A stretch of 43,091 bases of DNA from an uncultured Candidatus Saccharibacteria bacterium. Lineage in GTDB: Bacteria > Patescibacteriota > Saccharimonadia > Saccharimonadales > Saccharimonadaceae. The translations under genes were made by a program, and so were the position numbers. The notes beneath the pieces were generated by a model, which saw only the letters and a program-made list of their open reading frames with translations, did not search any database and was not told the origin of the DNA. Position 1 is the stretch's first letter. The number at the start of each line of letters is the position of its first letter. Below are positions 14,744 to 21,951 of the stretch, piece after piece. The stretch is from assembly GCA_947087275.1 (NCBI GenBank), contig CAMUBZ010000008.1, positions 1-43,091 of the forward strand, read 5' to 3'.

Positions 14744-16704
14744 ATTTTCCTCTGTAACGCCGCCCGATTATAAAACTGTGTATAGATATTTGCTAGATTG
14801 GCGGCTGCTTCTATAATATCATATGCTTGACTAATTGAGTATGTGCGTTTTGAACCAACGCTCTTAATGATAGCTTCGCTCCAAACACGAGGAGAGGTGT
14901 CAATTGGGAGAAAAACCGCTTTGTTGCTGATTTTTACCTCTTTGGTGATACTTTTAGAGAAAAAACATGGTAATCCTGCAATTTGTGCTTCGATTCCTGT
15001 AACTGGCAGACCTTCAAAAAGAGAGGGTAGAACAAAAACATCAATACCCTGATAAAATTCGTCAGTATTTTTGATAGTCCCCAAGAAACGTATTGATTTT
15101 GTCAGATTAAGGTTCGAGGCGTACTCCGTGATTTCCGGCAACAGTTTTCCTGTGCCGGCCAAGAGCAGGATTGAATTTGGGTTGATTGCTTGAACTTCTT
15201 TGAAGATTTCAAGGAGATATTTGTGATTCTTTTGTTCATCAAAACGACCTATGTGGCCGATAACAGTTTTGTGATCTAGATGGTTGGTTTTTCGGTAGAC
15301 TTTCCTTTTGTCTGGACTAAACTTAAATCTATTAACATTGACTGCATTGGGTATAATTGTAAAAGATTTATTTTTAAAAAGGTATTTTCCAGCTTCAGTT
15401 GAGCAGGCAAAATTGTGTGTTGATACGAAACGTACCGGACGCATCAAGATGGCTTTTATTGTCCCTTTTAGCGTATTCTCTGTTTTGGAATTATGACTAT
15501 GTGCAATTCTTACCTTGACGCCATTCTTTTTTGCTATCATCATATGAATGAAACCGATACTATTCATATGACAGTGGATCACCTTGTATTCTGGATGCTC
15601 TCTATAGAATTTGTTCAAAAGACGTATATATTTTACGAGATTATTATCATCTCGTAGTGTAAAGCGATAAATCTTTCCACCTAATTGTCTAATTTCGTTA
15701 TCATAAAAAGAATCTTTTTGGTAGTGCACGAGGAAGTCAAATTGTATGTTATATTTATGCATTTCTCGATACCAATTCATAATTAGACTTTCGAGACCTC
15801 CTGCTTGCATATTTGGTACTATGTGTAGGATTCTAATCTCTGTTTCACGATTAGAATTAACCGTGTGTGGCCGTTTGCGCAATAGATTTCTGTAAGTCCA
15901 GTCGCGCAAGCTATTAGGCATTAAGCACGTAACGATGTGCGGCATGGCGCTAACTATATAATCTTTTTTCGAAAAGAAACCTGTTGCGACTTGTTCCTTT
16001 TTAAATTTTAGAATGGACTTAAGATATTTGATTCCCCCGCGACGCTTATAGAAATCTTTATCAACACGCATATATGTAAGCGGCTCTTGAATGTTATAAC
16101 ATTTACAGCTAGTTTGGAGCAACCTTGTGTACAGATCGTAATCTTCACAAAGATGATATGAACGGTAATTTCCGGCTTTTAGGATGGCGCTTTTTTTATA
16201 CAATAGCGAGGGGTGACGAAATGGACAACGTTTTTTTGCAAAGGAGTAGATTTGCTGCTGTTTTTCTGGCAATGTAACATGAGAGATGACATTATCGATC
16301 GTACCGTTAAATTCTTCTACGTTTGAGCCTACTAGGTCGAGTTCGGGATACTTCTCAAAAGTATTTAGTTGTTTCTCAATGCGTTTTGGCACTGCGTAAT
16401 CATCAGCGTCCATGCGTGCAATATACTCGTTATGACAATGCTCGATACCCGCCTTAAGAGCTAACCCCAAACCGATATTTTCTTTTAGTTGAACGACATT
16501 AAAGAGTTTGGGTTGCTTTTTCTTGTAGCTATTAAGAACCTTACCAATTTCTGGTGTGACTGGGCCATCTTTGATGATGACGAACTCTGTTGGTTGGACG
16601 GTTTGCGCGAGTATACTCTCGATACTTTGTTTGAGCCATTCCGGGTTATCCTTATGATAGACGCTCATCAGAACGCTGTAAGGAGGATATTCTTTAGTTG
16701 TCAT
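14740..16704 (-). CDS. Bifunctional glycosyltransferase: GT2 domain fused to GT4 domain
   Basis: A 654-aa soluble protein with two glycosyltransferase domains. Residues about 8-230 are GT-A fold family 2: YSVLMSVYHKDNPEWLKQSI, then EFVIIKDGP, ARMDADDYAVPKR with the metal-binding DxD, and the acidic CEDYDLYTRL. Residues about 290-645 are GT-B fold family 4, like EpsF: ILHIVPNMQAGGLESLIMNW, IHCHMNSIGF, NAVNVNRF, IGHIGRFDEQKN and the C-terminal PSLFEGLPVTGIEAQ with the E-x7-E motif. One polypeptide would thus add two sugars. No stop or frameshift separates the domains. It overlaps its neighbours on both sides. Confidence 0.92.
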   Translation of the reverse strand: MTTKEYPPYSVLMSVYHKDNPEWLKQSIESILAQTVQPTEFVIIKDGPVTPEIGKVLNSYKKKQPKLFNVVQLKENIGLGLALKAGIEHCHNEYIARMDADDYAVPKRIEKQLNTFEKYPELDLVGSNVEEFNGTIDNVISHVTLPEKQQQIYSFAKKRCPFRHPSLLYKKSAILKAGNYRSYHLCEDYDLYTRLLQTSCKCYNIQEPLTYMRVDKDFYKRRGGIKYLKSILKFKKEQVATGFFSKKDYIVSAMPHIVTCLMPNSLRDWTYRNLLRKRPHTVNSNRETEIRILHIVPNMQAGGLESLIMNWYREMHKYNIQFDFLVHYQKDSFYDNEIRQLGGKIYRFTLRDDNNLVKYIRLLNKFYREHPEYKVIHCHMNSIGFIHMMIAKKNGVKVRIAHSHNSKTENTLKGTIKAILMRPVRFVSTHNFACSTEAGKYLFKNKSFTIIPNAVNVNRFKFSPDKRKVYRKTNHLDHKTVIGHIGRFDEQKNHKYLLEIFKEVQAINPNSILLLAGTGKLLPEITEYASNLNLTKSIRFLGTIKNTDEFYQGIDVFVLPSLFEGLPVTGIEAQIAGLPCFFSKSITKEVKISNKAVFLPIDTSPRVWSEAIIKSVGSKRTYSISQAYDIIEAAANLANIYTQFYNRAALQRKI

Positions 16705-17333
16705 TATTGAGCCCCTTCTTGACGCAAAACAGTACCAACGGTATGGAACAGGATTTTGACATCCAATACGATTCCACGATTCTCGATATAGAAATATTCA
16801 AGTTTGAGGCGTTCGTCGTAGTCGCTGTTTTTATCACTGCGAATGCGCATGGCCCAATATCCAGTCACGCCGGGTTTAACGGACTGGTACTTTTCGATGT
16901 CTTTGGTTTTACCGCCGTGTTCTTTGAGTTCTCCGGGGATGAGCGGACGTGGGCCCACCATAGACATCTGTCCTAGCAGGACATTGACGAATTGTGGAAA
17001 TTCGTCAATCGAGCCCTTACGAATGAATTTGCCAACTTTGGTAATGCGAGGATCGTTGTCGAGTTTTTGGAATTCTTCCCACTGATTGCGATATTTTTTC
17101 TGCTTGAGGAGTTTTTCCAGGACTTTGTCGGCATTTGGTACCATGGAGCGGTACTTGATAATTTTGAAAGTTTTGCCATTTTTGCCGATGCGCTCCTGGG
17201 TATAAAAAATGGGGTGAAAATCACCAGTACAGATGTAAACTAGTTTGATAATCACGGTGAGTGGTATTAAAACAATCAGTCCCACAAGGCCAATCAAGAT
17301 ATCGCTCAATCGCTTCACGCATGCGTAAATCAT
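16704..17333 (-). CDS. Initiating undecaprenyl-phosphate sugar phosphotransferase (PglC/WcaJ-type)
   Basis: A 209-aa monotopic phosphoglycosyl transferase that transfers a sugar phosphate from a nucleotide sugar to undecaprenyl phosphate, the first step of repeat-unit assembly. One N-terminal re-entrant/membrane helix (about 10-32) is followed by family motifs FYTQERIGKNGKTFKIIKYRSM, RKGSIDEFPQFVNVL with the catalytic Asp-Glu pair, MSMVGPRPLIPGE and KPGVTGYWA. The length fits the short PglC form without the extra helices of WcaJ. It is the first gene of the operon, and its leader carries an 11-G tract. A modest AAGGA lies 14 nt before the ATG, a rather long spacing. Confidence 0.93.
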   Translation of the reverse strand: MIYACVKRLSDILIGLVGLIVLIPLTVIIKLVYICTGDFHPIFYTQERIGKNGKTFKIIKYRSMVPNADKVLEKLLKQKKYRNQWEEFQKLDNDPRITKVGKFIRKGSIDEFPQFVNVLLGQMSMVGPRPLIPGELKEHGGKTKDIEKYQSVKPGVTGYWAMRIRSDKNSDYDERLKLEYFYIENRGIVLDVKILFHTVGTVLRQEGAQ

Positions 17334-17353
17334 GGTGCTCGCTAAAATCCTTA

Positions 17354-17364
17354 CCCCCCCCCCC
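17354..17364 (-). repeat. 11-base homopolymeric G tract in the polysaccharide operon leader
   Basis: On the minus strand eleven G occur between the -10 box (17387-17392) and the first ATG (17333). By position they fall about 16-26 nt into the predicted transcript. An in-frame TAA lies just upstream of the tract, so it is not coding. Tracts of this length mutate by slipped-strand mispairing in many bacteria. Confidence 0.9.
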
Positions 17365-17386
17365 TGTTATTTGGTTACTTTATATA

Positions 17387-17395
17387 ATTATAGCA
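17387..17395 (-). promoter_or_regulatory. Proximal promoter of the polysaccharide operon
   Basis: Minus strand TGC-TATAAT (hexamer 17387-17392), an extended -10 with poor -35. A 6-bp inverted repeat (GCCATG, 5-nt loop, CATGGC; 17403-17419) covers the -35 position and may bind a regulator. Confidence 0.65.
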
Positions 17396-17440
17396 CGAAA
17401 ATGCCATGAGCGACATGGCTTGGCGCGCTAATTTAACTTG

Positions 17441-17469
17441 ATTATATCATAGATTGTGGGAAATGGGAA
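17441..17469 (-). promoter_or_regulatory. Distal promoter of the polysaccharide operon
   Basis: Minus strand TTCCCA (17464-17469), 17 nt, TATAAT (17441-17446), about 54 bp upstream of the proximal promoter. The rest of 17470-17560 shows nothing I can name. Confidence 0.5.
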
Positions 17470-17560
17470 GAGGGCTAACCTAAGTTTTACCTCCAAGTGC
17501 AACATAACTGAGAAGAGGCCTGACGCTACGATTCTTTTTATTGTATGGTTGACTATGGGT

Positions 17561-18421
17561 TTATATACCCCATTCGGAGGGTTTTGCAAATATTTTATAT
17601 AATTTAGCTATTAGTTTATGTAATTTGCTTAACTCAAGAAAATCCACAACCCAATTATTCGCATATTCCCTTAGTGCTACACATCGACCTCTTTTAACAT
17701 ACGCAAGGACTTTCTGAAGAATGCATACATTCTTCTGGCATTTGCAATTTTGCTCTTCTACTTTATATAATATAATGCACTCTTGTTCTAGAGGTGAAGT
17801 ATCACAATTGGTGGCAGTTGTTTTTGGTGAAGAGTTCTTTTGCTTGGTTACATATAATTTATATACGCGTCTGTACCAGTAATTGGAGTATCCTGACTTA
17901 TATTGTAGAAAAGCATATAGTGTAGTGGGCGCCTCAAATGGTATACCTTTAAGGCGTGTAAATAGAGCATCGTTGTCCTTGGTACTATACTGGAATGATT
18001 CGCCAGACTGTAGATGACGATGCATAACCATTCTGGACCTTAGTTCTTCTAATGGGGCTTGTTCACCCTGAAGCGATAACGATATGCTTATTTGTTCAGC
18101 CGGAAAGTTGCCTATATTTTTGATGTCGAACCAATGTAGCCTTTTACATGTCGAATTCCCGCAACGGCTCGGTATTGTACAATAGCCGCTATTTGTTTCT
18201 GCATCACACGATCGAGGAATTTCTCGGTGCTTCCCCATTGATTCTATGAGCACAAAATTTGGCTGGTTGAGTAACTCGTTATTTTTTCGTGTATCTTTTT
18301 TAGCAAGTAATAGGTTGATGATTGTCCATAATCCGCCGATTACAATCGTGAGGGGTATGAACCATTCCTCCAATAATATATTTCGGAGAGAGGTCCACGC
18401 TGTACATAGTAAATCTATCAT
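17561..18421 (-). CDS. Unknown Cys-rich protein with one N-terminal membrane helix
   Basis: A 286-aa protein of no family I recognise. Residues about 19-40 (WFIPLTIVIGGLWTIINLLL) form one membrane helix. The following region holds two cysteine clusters, CDAETNSGYCTIPSRCGNSTC near residues 73-93 and CKCQKNVC near 226-233, which could bind metal or form disulfides. Between them is a beta-rich segment (about 95-195) that resembles a generic Ig-like sandwich. It begins 32 nt after the Fic gene with no clear promoter between, so the two are probably cotranscribed. Base composition is AT-rich like the polysaccharide locus rather than the ribosomal genes. Confidence 0.55.
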   Translation of the reverse strand: MIDLLCTAWTSLRNILLEEWFIPLTIVIGGLWTIINLLLAKKDTRKNNELLNQPNFVLIESMGKHREIPRSCDAETNSGYCTIPSRCGNSTCKRLHWFDIKNIGNFPAEQISISLSLQGEQAPLEELRSRMVMHRHLQSGESFQYSTKDNDALFTRLKGIPFEAPTTLYAFLQYKSGYSNYWYRRVYKLYVTKQKNSSPKTTATNCDTSPLEQECIILYKVEEQNCKCQKNVCILQKVLAYVKRGRCVALREYANNWVVDFLELSKLHKLIAKLYKIFAKPSEWGI

Positions 18422-18453
18422 TTGAATTAACTCTTCTTTGTTTATTTATTCTG

Positions 18454-18987
18454 CTACATTTCATAATAATACGACGTCTCAAGCCCTTTGAGGATTTTGG
18501 TGTCGGAAAAGTCGTCGGTGAGATTATCGGAAATTAGAGTTTTGAGTTCTAGGCTATTGACTGGGCTGCGTTCCATGGCCTGGAGATACAGTGTTTTGTC
18601 GATTTTCTCCCAGTCGACAATTTTGCCTAGATTTTGCTTCAACATGAGGTCAAGCCAGATGCGCGTACTGCGGCCATTCCCTTCCAAAAATGGGTGGGCG
18701 ATGTTCATCTCTACATATTTGGCGATAATTTCGTCGAAAGTTGACATTGGCATAGTACCGATTTTGGCTAGAATTTCTGGAAGATAGAGTGTGTTGGCAA
18801 AGCGGAAATTGCTTTTGGAGATGTTTTGTTGGCGGATTTGCCCGGCAAAATCGTAAAGACCATCAAAAAGCGCATAGTGAATTTGTTGCAACCCGGCTGT
18901 GGTACCGATTTCTATATCCTCAATGGCAGGGCTGCCAAGAAGTTGCTTGGCATTGGCTAGGCTTTTTTGGTCGAGTTCGGATAACAT
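18454..18987 (-). CDS. Fic-family protein (AMP/NMP-transferase) with C-terminal inhibitory-type motif
   Basis: A 177-aa Fic-fold enzyme. The active-site motif HPFLEGNGR (98-106) is complete, with the catalytic His, acidic residue and Arg, so it should transfer a nucleotide monophosphate to a target hydroxyl. The flap region precedes it ([11 protein letters not shown]). The protein ends [11 protein letters not shown], placing S172-x3-E176 where class III Fic proteins carry their self-inhibitory (S/T)xxxE(G/N) helix; the final G/N is Met here. It may therefore be self-restrained. Extended -10 TGC-TAAAAT ends 6 nt before the ATG, implying a leaderless mRNA. The Cys-rich membrane protein gene follows. 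Confidence 0.92.
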   Translation of the reverse strand: MLSELDQKSLANAKQLLGSPAIEDIEIGTTAGLQQIHYALFDGLYDFAGQIRQQNISKSNFRFANTLYLPEILAKIGTMPMSTFDEIIAKYVEMNIAHPFLEGNGRSTRIWLDLMLKQNLGKIVDWEKIDKTLYLQAMERSPVNSLELKTLISDNLTDDFSDTKILKGLETSYYYEM

Positions 18988-18993
18988 AATATT

Positions 18994-19002
18994 ATTTTAG
19001 CA
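18994..19002 (-). promoter_or_regulatory. Extended -10 element 6 nt before the fic ATG
   Basis: Minus strand TGC-TAAAAT (hexamer 18994-18999), 6 nt, ATG at 18987. No Shine-Dalgarno site. Confidence 0.5.
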
Positions 19003-19006
19003 TATT

Positions 19007-19663
19007 TTAGTACCATTGGGCCACACCGCCGTGGCGTGAGCAAGTACCGCGACGGCTTTGGCTGTAGCTATAAGAACCGTCTTTACAGCGGGCAGTTGCG
19101 CCAGCTGGGCGTGACGAAGATTGCGTTGGCCGGCAGACCGTGTTGCCAGCGCTGTTGACGTAGGTGCCATTGGCGCAGTTTTGGCTGGCAGATTTGGAAG
19201 TTGTGGTGGTTGTGGTGGCTGGCTTTGGCGCCACGTAGGTGCCGCGAGCAATAATTTTATTGACTGGTTGTCTGGTAACCTCGACTTTTTCTACTTCACG
19301 AGCAGTTTCCACGCCGTCAGTATAAGTGATGCTGTAGGTGGTGGTTTCTACTCCTTCGACGCCATTTTGAGTAGTTTTGGTGGTGCCTTGGGCGAGGGTA
19401 TTATCGTCTACGTATTTGGTCTCAAAGGGGAGACTTTTGGTTGTAGTCTCAGTTTTGGTTTCGATGACTGGCTGTTTTTCTTCAACGGGCTGGGAATGAG
19501 ATCTGGTATTTTCGATATGGTCAGTGTTTTGTGTTTCGATCGTGATGGGCTGTGTGTCTTGCGAAGATTTTGTGGCTGGTTGACTCATGAGCGCGATGCC
19601 ACCACCTAGAATGAGGGTCGCTATACCTCCTCCAGCAATGATTGTTTGTGATAACTTATTCAT
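19007..19663 (-). CDS. Surface protein with G5 domain and C-terminal DUF3761-like domain
   Basis: A 218-aa exported protein. Residues about 5-26 (SQTIIAGGGIATLILGGGIA) are a signal/anchor helix. A Thr/Gln/Glu-rich linker leads to a G5 domain (about 75-135; VDDNTLAQGTTKTTQNGVEG through VTRQPVNKIIARGT), a domain found in cell-wall-associated and sugar-binding proteins. After a Thr/Ser linker with CANGTYVNSAGNTVC comes TARCKDGSYSYSQSRRGTCS and HGGVAQWY, the DUF3761 signature. I chose the ATG at 19663, with a -10 6 nt upstream; an in-frame start at 19711 would put a polar stretch before the signal helix and lie upstream of the -10. Confidence 0.8.
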   Translation of the reverse strand: MNKLSQTIIAGGGIATLILGGGIALMSQPATKSSQDTQPITIETQNTDHIENTRSHSQPVEEKQPVIETKTETTTKSLPFETKYVDDNTLAQGTTKTTQNGVEGVETTTYSITYTDGVETAREVEKVEVTRQPVNKIIARGTYVAPKPATTTTTTSKSASQNCANGTYVNSAGNTVCRPTQSSSRPAGATARCKDGSYSYSQSRRGTCSRHGGVAQWY

Positions 19664-19669
19664 GCCTAT

Positions 19670-19678
19670 ATTGTAACA
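19670..19678 (-). promoter_or_regulatory. Extended -10 element 6 nt before the G5 gene ATG
   Basis: Minus strand TGT-TACAAT (hexamer 19670-19675), 6 nt, ATG at 19663. It supports the later start and predicts a leaderless mRNA. Confidence 0.5.
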
Positions 19679-19717
19679 TAAATTATTGTTTTTGTATAGG
19701 ATATATAGCAAAAAATG

Positions 19718-20278
19718 TTATTCTGTAATTTCACTTGTCTGGTCGCGCGGAGATAGGCTTTTAGATTTGTGCCCAATCCACCATGCTAAATAGTAACTTG
19801 AAAATAGCAAAGTTCCTATGCATGCGCCAGCGGTATCGATTAAAACGTCCATGAATTGTCCGGTGCGGCCATCAACAAAGGTTTGGTGGTATTCGTCGGT
19901 CATAGCAAAGAGGAAACACAGGAGAACTGCGGCGGCGCAGGTGAGGAGATACTTTTTGCTGCCAAAAATGACGCGCCCAAGGGCAAGTAGAATCATTGCG
20001 AGCACAAAATACACAGTGGCGTGTGCAACTTTGCGTAGTGGTGCGTTGATAAGACTGGCGGCTTTGGCGAGTTTTTCGTCATCGGGGTGCGAATCGGTGA
20101 TGCCAGCCTCGTTGGTGGCGTCAAGAACTTTAACAATGACCTGCTCCACAATACCAGTACTTTTGCCATTAGAAGTTTCTGAGTTCATGGCGGAAAACTT
20201 GAAAATAGTGGCGCACCAGGCAATTGCGATGATGGCAATGACGGTAAGTAGGATGAATTTACTGCGAGTTATCTTCAT
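19718..20278 (-). CDS. VanZ-like membrane protein
   Basis: A 186-aa protein with four membrane helices (about 7-27, 88-106, 110-130, 147-168). VanZ-family landmarks are present: RKVAHATVYFVL (about 82-93) and DEYHQTFVDGRTGQFMDVLIDTAGA (about 127-151), with the conserved H-Q-x-F, R and D. VanZ confers low teicoplanin resistance in enterococci, but most members have no known function and are probably envelope-related. An extended -10 (TGC-TATAAT, 20289-20297) ends 10 nt before the ATG, giving a leader of about 3 nt at most. It sits in a run of single surface genes. Confidence 0.85.
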   Translation of the reverse strand: MKITRSKFILLTVIAIIAIAWCATIFKFSAMNSETSNGKSTGIVEQVIVKVLDATNEAGITDSHPDDEKLAKAASLINAPLRKVAHATVYFVLAMILLALGRVIFGSKKYLLTCAAAVLLCFLFAMTDEYHQTFVDGRTGQFMDVLIDTAGACIGTLLFSSYYLAWWIGHKSKSLSPRDQTSEITE

Positions 20279-20288
20279 ATTGTGTTTT

Positions 20289-20313
20289 ATTATAGCATAG
20301 AAAATGGTATAAT
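20289..20313. promoter_or_regulatory. Divergent, near-overlapping -10 elements for vanZ-like and 43-aa genes
   Basis: Minus strand TGC-TATAAT (hexamer 20289-20294) drives the vanZ-like gene. Plus strand TGG-TATAAT (hexamer 20308-20313) drives the small gene, ending 7 nt before its ATG. With 13 bp between the hexamers, simultaneous polymerase binding is unlikely. Confidence 0.6.
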
Positions 20314-20320
20314 AGGTTAT

Positions 20321-20452
20321 ATGTGGGATTTCGTAAATATAATTGTTTCTGGAATAATTGAATTTATCGTTGGCTGGTTGCCTTATATTTTAGTTGTTTT
20401 GTTGGTAGTGATTGCTATCCCTGTTGTTAAGCGGAAAATATTTCGACACTAG
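20321..20452 (+). CDS. 43-aa single-helix membrane protein
   Basis: A short reading frame starting ATG TGG GAT and ending at TAG, coding 43 residues. Residues about 5-36 are almost entirely hydrophobic (FVNIIVSGII, then WLPYILVVLLVVIAIPVV), followed by a basic tail KRKIFRH, so one membrane helix with an inside C-terminus. The TATAAT hexamer ends 7 nt before the ATG with no ribosome site, the same leaderless layout as its neighbours, which supports it being a real gene. It converges on recR with a 3-nt gap. Function unknown; small regulatory membrane peptide or toxin-like peptide are possible. Confidence 0.6.
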   Translation: MWDFVNIIVSGIIEFIVGWLPYILVVLLVVIAIPVVKRKIFRH

Positions 20453-20455
20453 TTT

Positions 20456-21061
20456 TTACAACCTCGTCCGATTCTCCAGCGCCGCTGACAATGTAATTTG
20501 ATCGGCATAGCTAAGATCTACTCCGAGCGGTAGGCCGCGGGCAAGGCGGGTGACTTTGACATCGGGATATTGCTCATGGAGCATTTTTTGTAGCAATAAT
20601 GCAGTTGACTCCCCTTCTACGCTAGGGTTGGTAGCAATAATGATCTCTTGCACATTGTCGGGCTCAATTCGGGCTAATAATTCCTTGATATGTAGTTGGT
20701 CGGCGGTAATGCCGTCAATGGGGCTAATCGCGCCGCCGAGCACGTGATAAGTGCCCTTAAACTGCTTGGTTTGCTCCATGGCGTAAATATCAAGTGGCTC
20801 TTCTACCACGAGAATGGTGGACTTGTCACGTGCAGGGTCGTTATATAGTTCAGAAACTTCTTCGTCGGCGTCAATCAAAGCAAAAGTCACCGGGCACGAT
20901 TTGACGCCGTTATGCAAGTTGACTAAAGTCTCGGCGATTTCGGTGCTGATGCGGGGGCTACTTTTGAACAAATAATACGCATAACGCTCCGCAGTGCGGG
21001 CGCCCACGCCGGGTAAGTGCCCGAGTGATTCAATCGTATCCTGTAATGCCTGAGGTAACAT
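20456..21061 (-). CDS. recR: Recombination mediator RecR lacking most zinc-finger cysteines
   Basis: RecR works with RecO to load RecA on single-stranded DNA. The 201-aa protein has normal length and order: helix-hairpin-helix (about 10-30; LGHLPGVGARTAERYAYYL), zinc-finger region (about 52-82), and Toprim domain (about 83-165; ILVVEEPLDIYAM, IIATNPSVEGESTALLL), then the C-terminal RLARGLPLGVDLSYAD. The zinc region normally has four cysteines; here only C56 remains (VKSCPVTF) and the second pair has become ELYNDPARD. The fold presumably holds without zinc. It starts 7 nt after a TATAAT box, so the mRNA should be leaderless. Confidence 0.95.
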   Translation of the reverse strand: MLPQALQDTIESLGHLPGVGARTAERYAYYLFKSSPRISTEIAETLVNLHNGVKSCPVTFALIDADEEVSELYNDPARDKSTILVVEEPLDIYAMEQTKQFKGTYHVLGGAISPIDGITADQLHIKELLARIEPDNVQEIIIATNPSVEGESTALLLQKMLHEQYPDVKVTRLARGLPLGVDLSYADQITLSAALENRTRL

Positions 21062-21068
21062 AGTATAT

Positions 21069-21074
21069 ATTATA
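21069..21074 (-). promoter_or_regulatory. -10 element 7 nt before the recR ATG
   Basis: Minus strand TATAAT preceded directly by TG, then 7 nt, ATG at 21061. It lies just beyond the T run of the rpsI terminator. Confidence 0.6.
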
Positions 21075-21078
21075 CATC

Positions 21079-21109
21079 AAAAAGGGGCTGACAGATAGAC
21101 TGTAGCCCC
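21079..21109 (-). terminator. Intrinsic terminator of the infA-rpsI operon
   Basis: Minus strand GGGGCT (21104-21109) and AGCCCC (21084-21089) enclose a second 4-bp stem, followed by five T (21079-21083). It lies 15 nt after the rpsI stop. Confidence 0.9.
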
Positions 21110-21124
21110 AACTTGATACGTAGA

Positions 21125-21526
21125 TTAACGCTTTGAGAACTGCTCTTTCTTGCGAGCGGAGCGCAAACCGTATTTCTTGCGTTCCTTTTCGCGTGGATCA
21201 CGCTTGAGGAAGCCGGCTTTCTTGAGCACTGGGCGCAAGTCGGCCATTTCGGTAGTCAATGCTTTGGACAAAGCCAATTTGATAGCATCAACTTGACCAG
21301 CCAGACCGCCACCAGCAACGCGGATGCTCACATCGTAATCATTCTGCTTCTCGGCAAGAGCGAGTGGGTCGGTGATTTCGGCCAACATGCTCTTATTGTT
21401 GGAAAGATACTCTAATGCAGGCTTATCATTGATGGTGATATTCCCTTTGCCTTTGTAAAGACGGACGCGAGCAGTGGCTGCTTTGCGGCGACCAAGGCCG
21501 TAAATGTATGAATCTTTGGTAGCCAT
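21125..21526 (-). CDS. rpsI: Small-subunit ribosomal protein S9
   Basis: S9 sits in the 30S head, and its C-terminal tail reaches the P-site tRNA. The 133-aa product has GRRKAATARVRLYKGKG near the start, VRVAGGGLAGQVDAIKLALSKAL, and the diagnostic tail KKYGLRSARKKEQFSKR with terminal K-R. Length is standard. It overlaps the rplM stop by one base, so the rplM-rpsI pair is translationally coupled, and it is the last gene before the operon terminator. Confidence 0.98.
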   Translation of the reverse strand: MATKDSYIYGLGRRKAATARVRLYKGKGNITINDKPALEYLSNNKSMLAEITDPLALAEKQNDYDVSIRVAGGGLAGQVDAIKLALSKALTTEMADLRPVLKKAGFLKRDPREKERKKYGLRSARKKEQFSKR

Positions 21527-21951
21527 TACTTAATCTCCTTTGGATTTTGGGCCGTGTGGGCGTGCTCGGCGCCGTCAAAGACGCGGAGGCGAGCCAGACG
21601 ATCGGCAGCCAATTTATTCTTGGGCAACATTCCCTTGACGGCGTGCTCAATAACAACCTTGGGGTCTTTTTCGATCACTTCTTCAAGTTTCAATTCGGTG
21701 AGACCGCCGGGGAAACCGCTGTGGCGATAATACTTCTTATCGACCATTTTGTTGCCGGTGACTTGGATATTCTTGGCGTTGATAACTACGACGTAATCGC
21801 CATTGTCGACGTGTGGGGTAAAAGTTGGTTTACTTTTGCCCATCAACTTATCAGCAATCACAACGGCGAGTTTGCCGAGTGGCATTCTGCCGGCGTCAAT
21901 CAAATACCATTCACGGCTGATTTCTGAACCTTTTTGACTATAAGTTTTCAT
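21526..21951 (-). CDS. rplM: Large-subunit ribosomal protein L13
   Basis: L13 is an early-assembly protein of the 50S subunit. The 141-aa product has WYLIDAGRMPLGKLAVVIA, the GDYVVVINAKNIQVTGNK core and HAVKGMLPKNKLAADRLARLRV, all family landmarks. In E. coli rplM-rpsI is a separate operon; here the pair follows rplQ by a few bases and is joined to the alpha operon. No promoter is seen between rplQ and rplM. Confidence 0.98.
   Translation of the reverse strand: MKTYSQKGSEISREWYLIDAGRMPLGKLAVVIADKLMGKSKPTFTPHVDNGDYVVVINAKNIQVTGNKMVDKKYYRHSGFPGGLTELKLEEVIEKDPKVVIEHAVKGMLPKNKLAADRLARLRVFDGAEHAHTAQNPKEIK

Noticed and set aside
18300-18482. Minus-strand 60-codon frame between the Cys-rich gene and fic
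   Set aside because: It lies across the real start of the 17561-18421 gene in another frame and lacks coding character.
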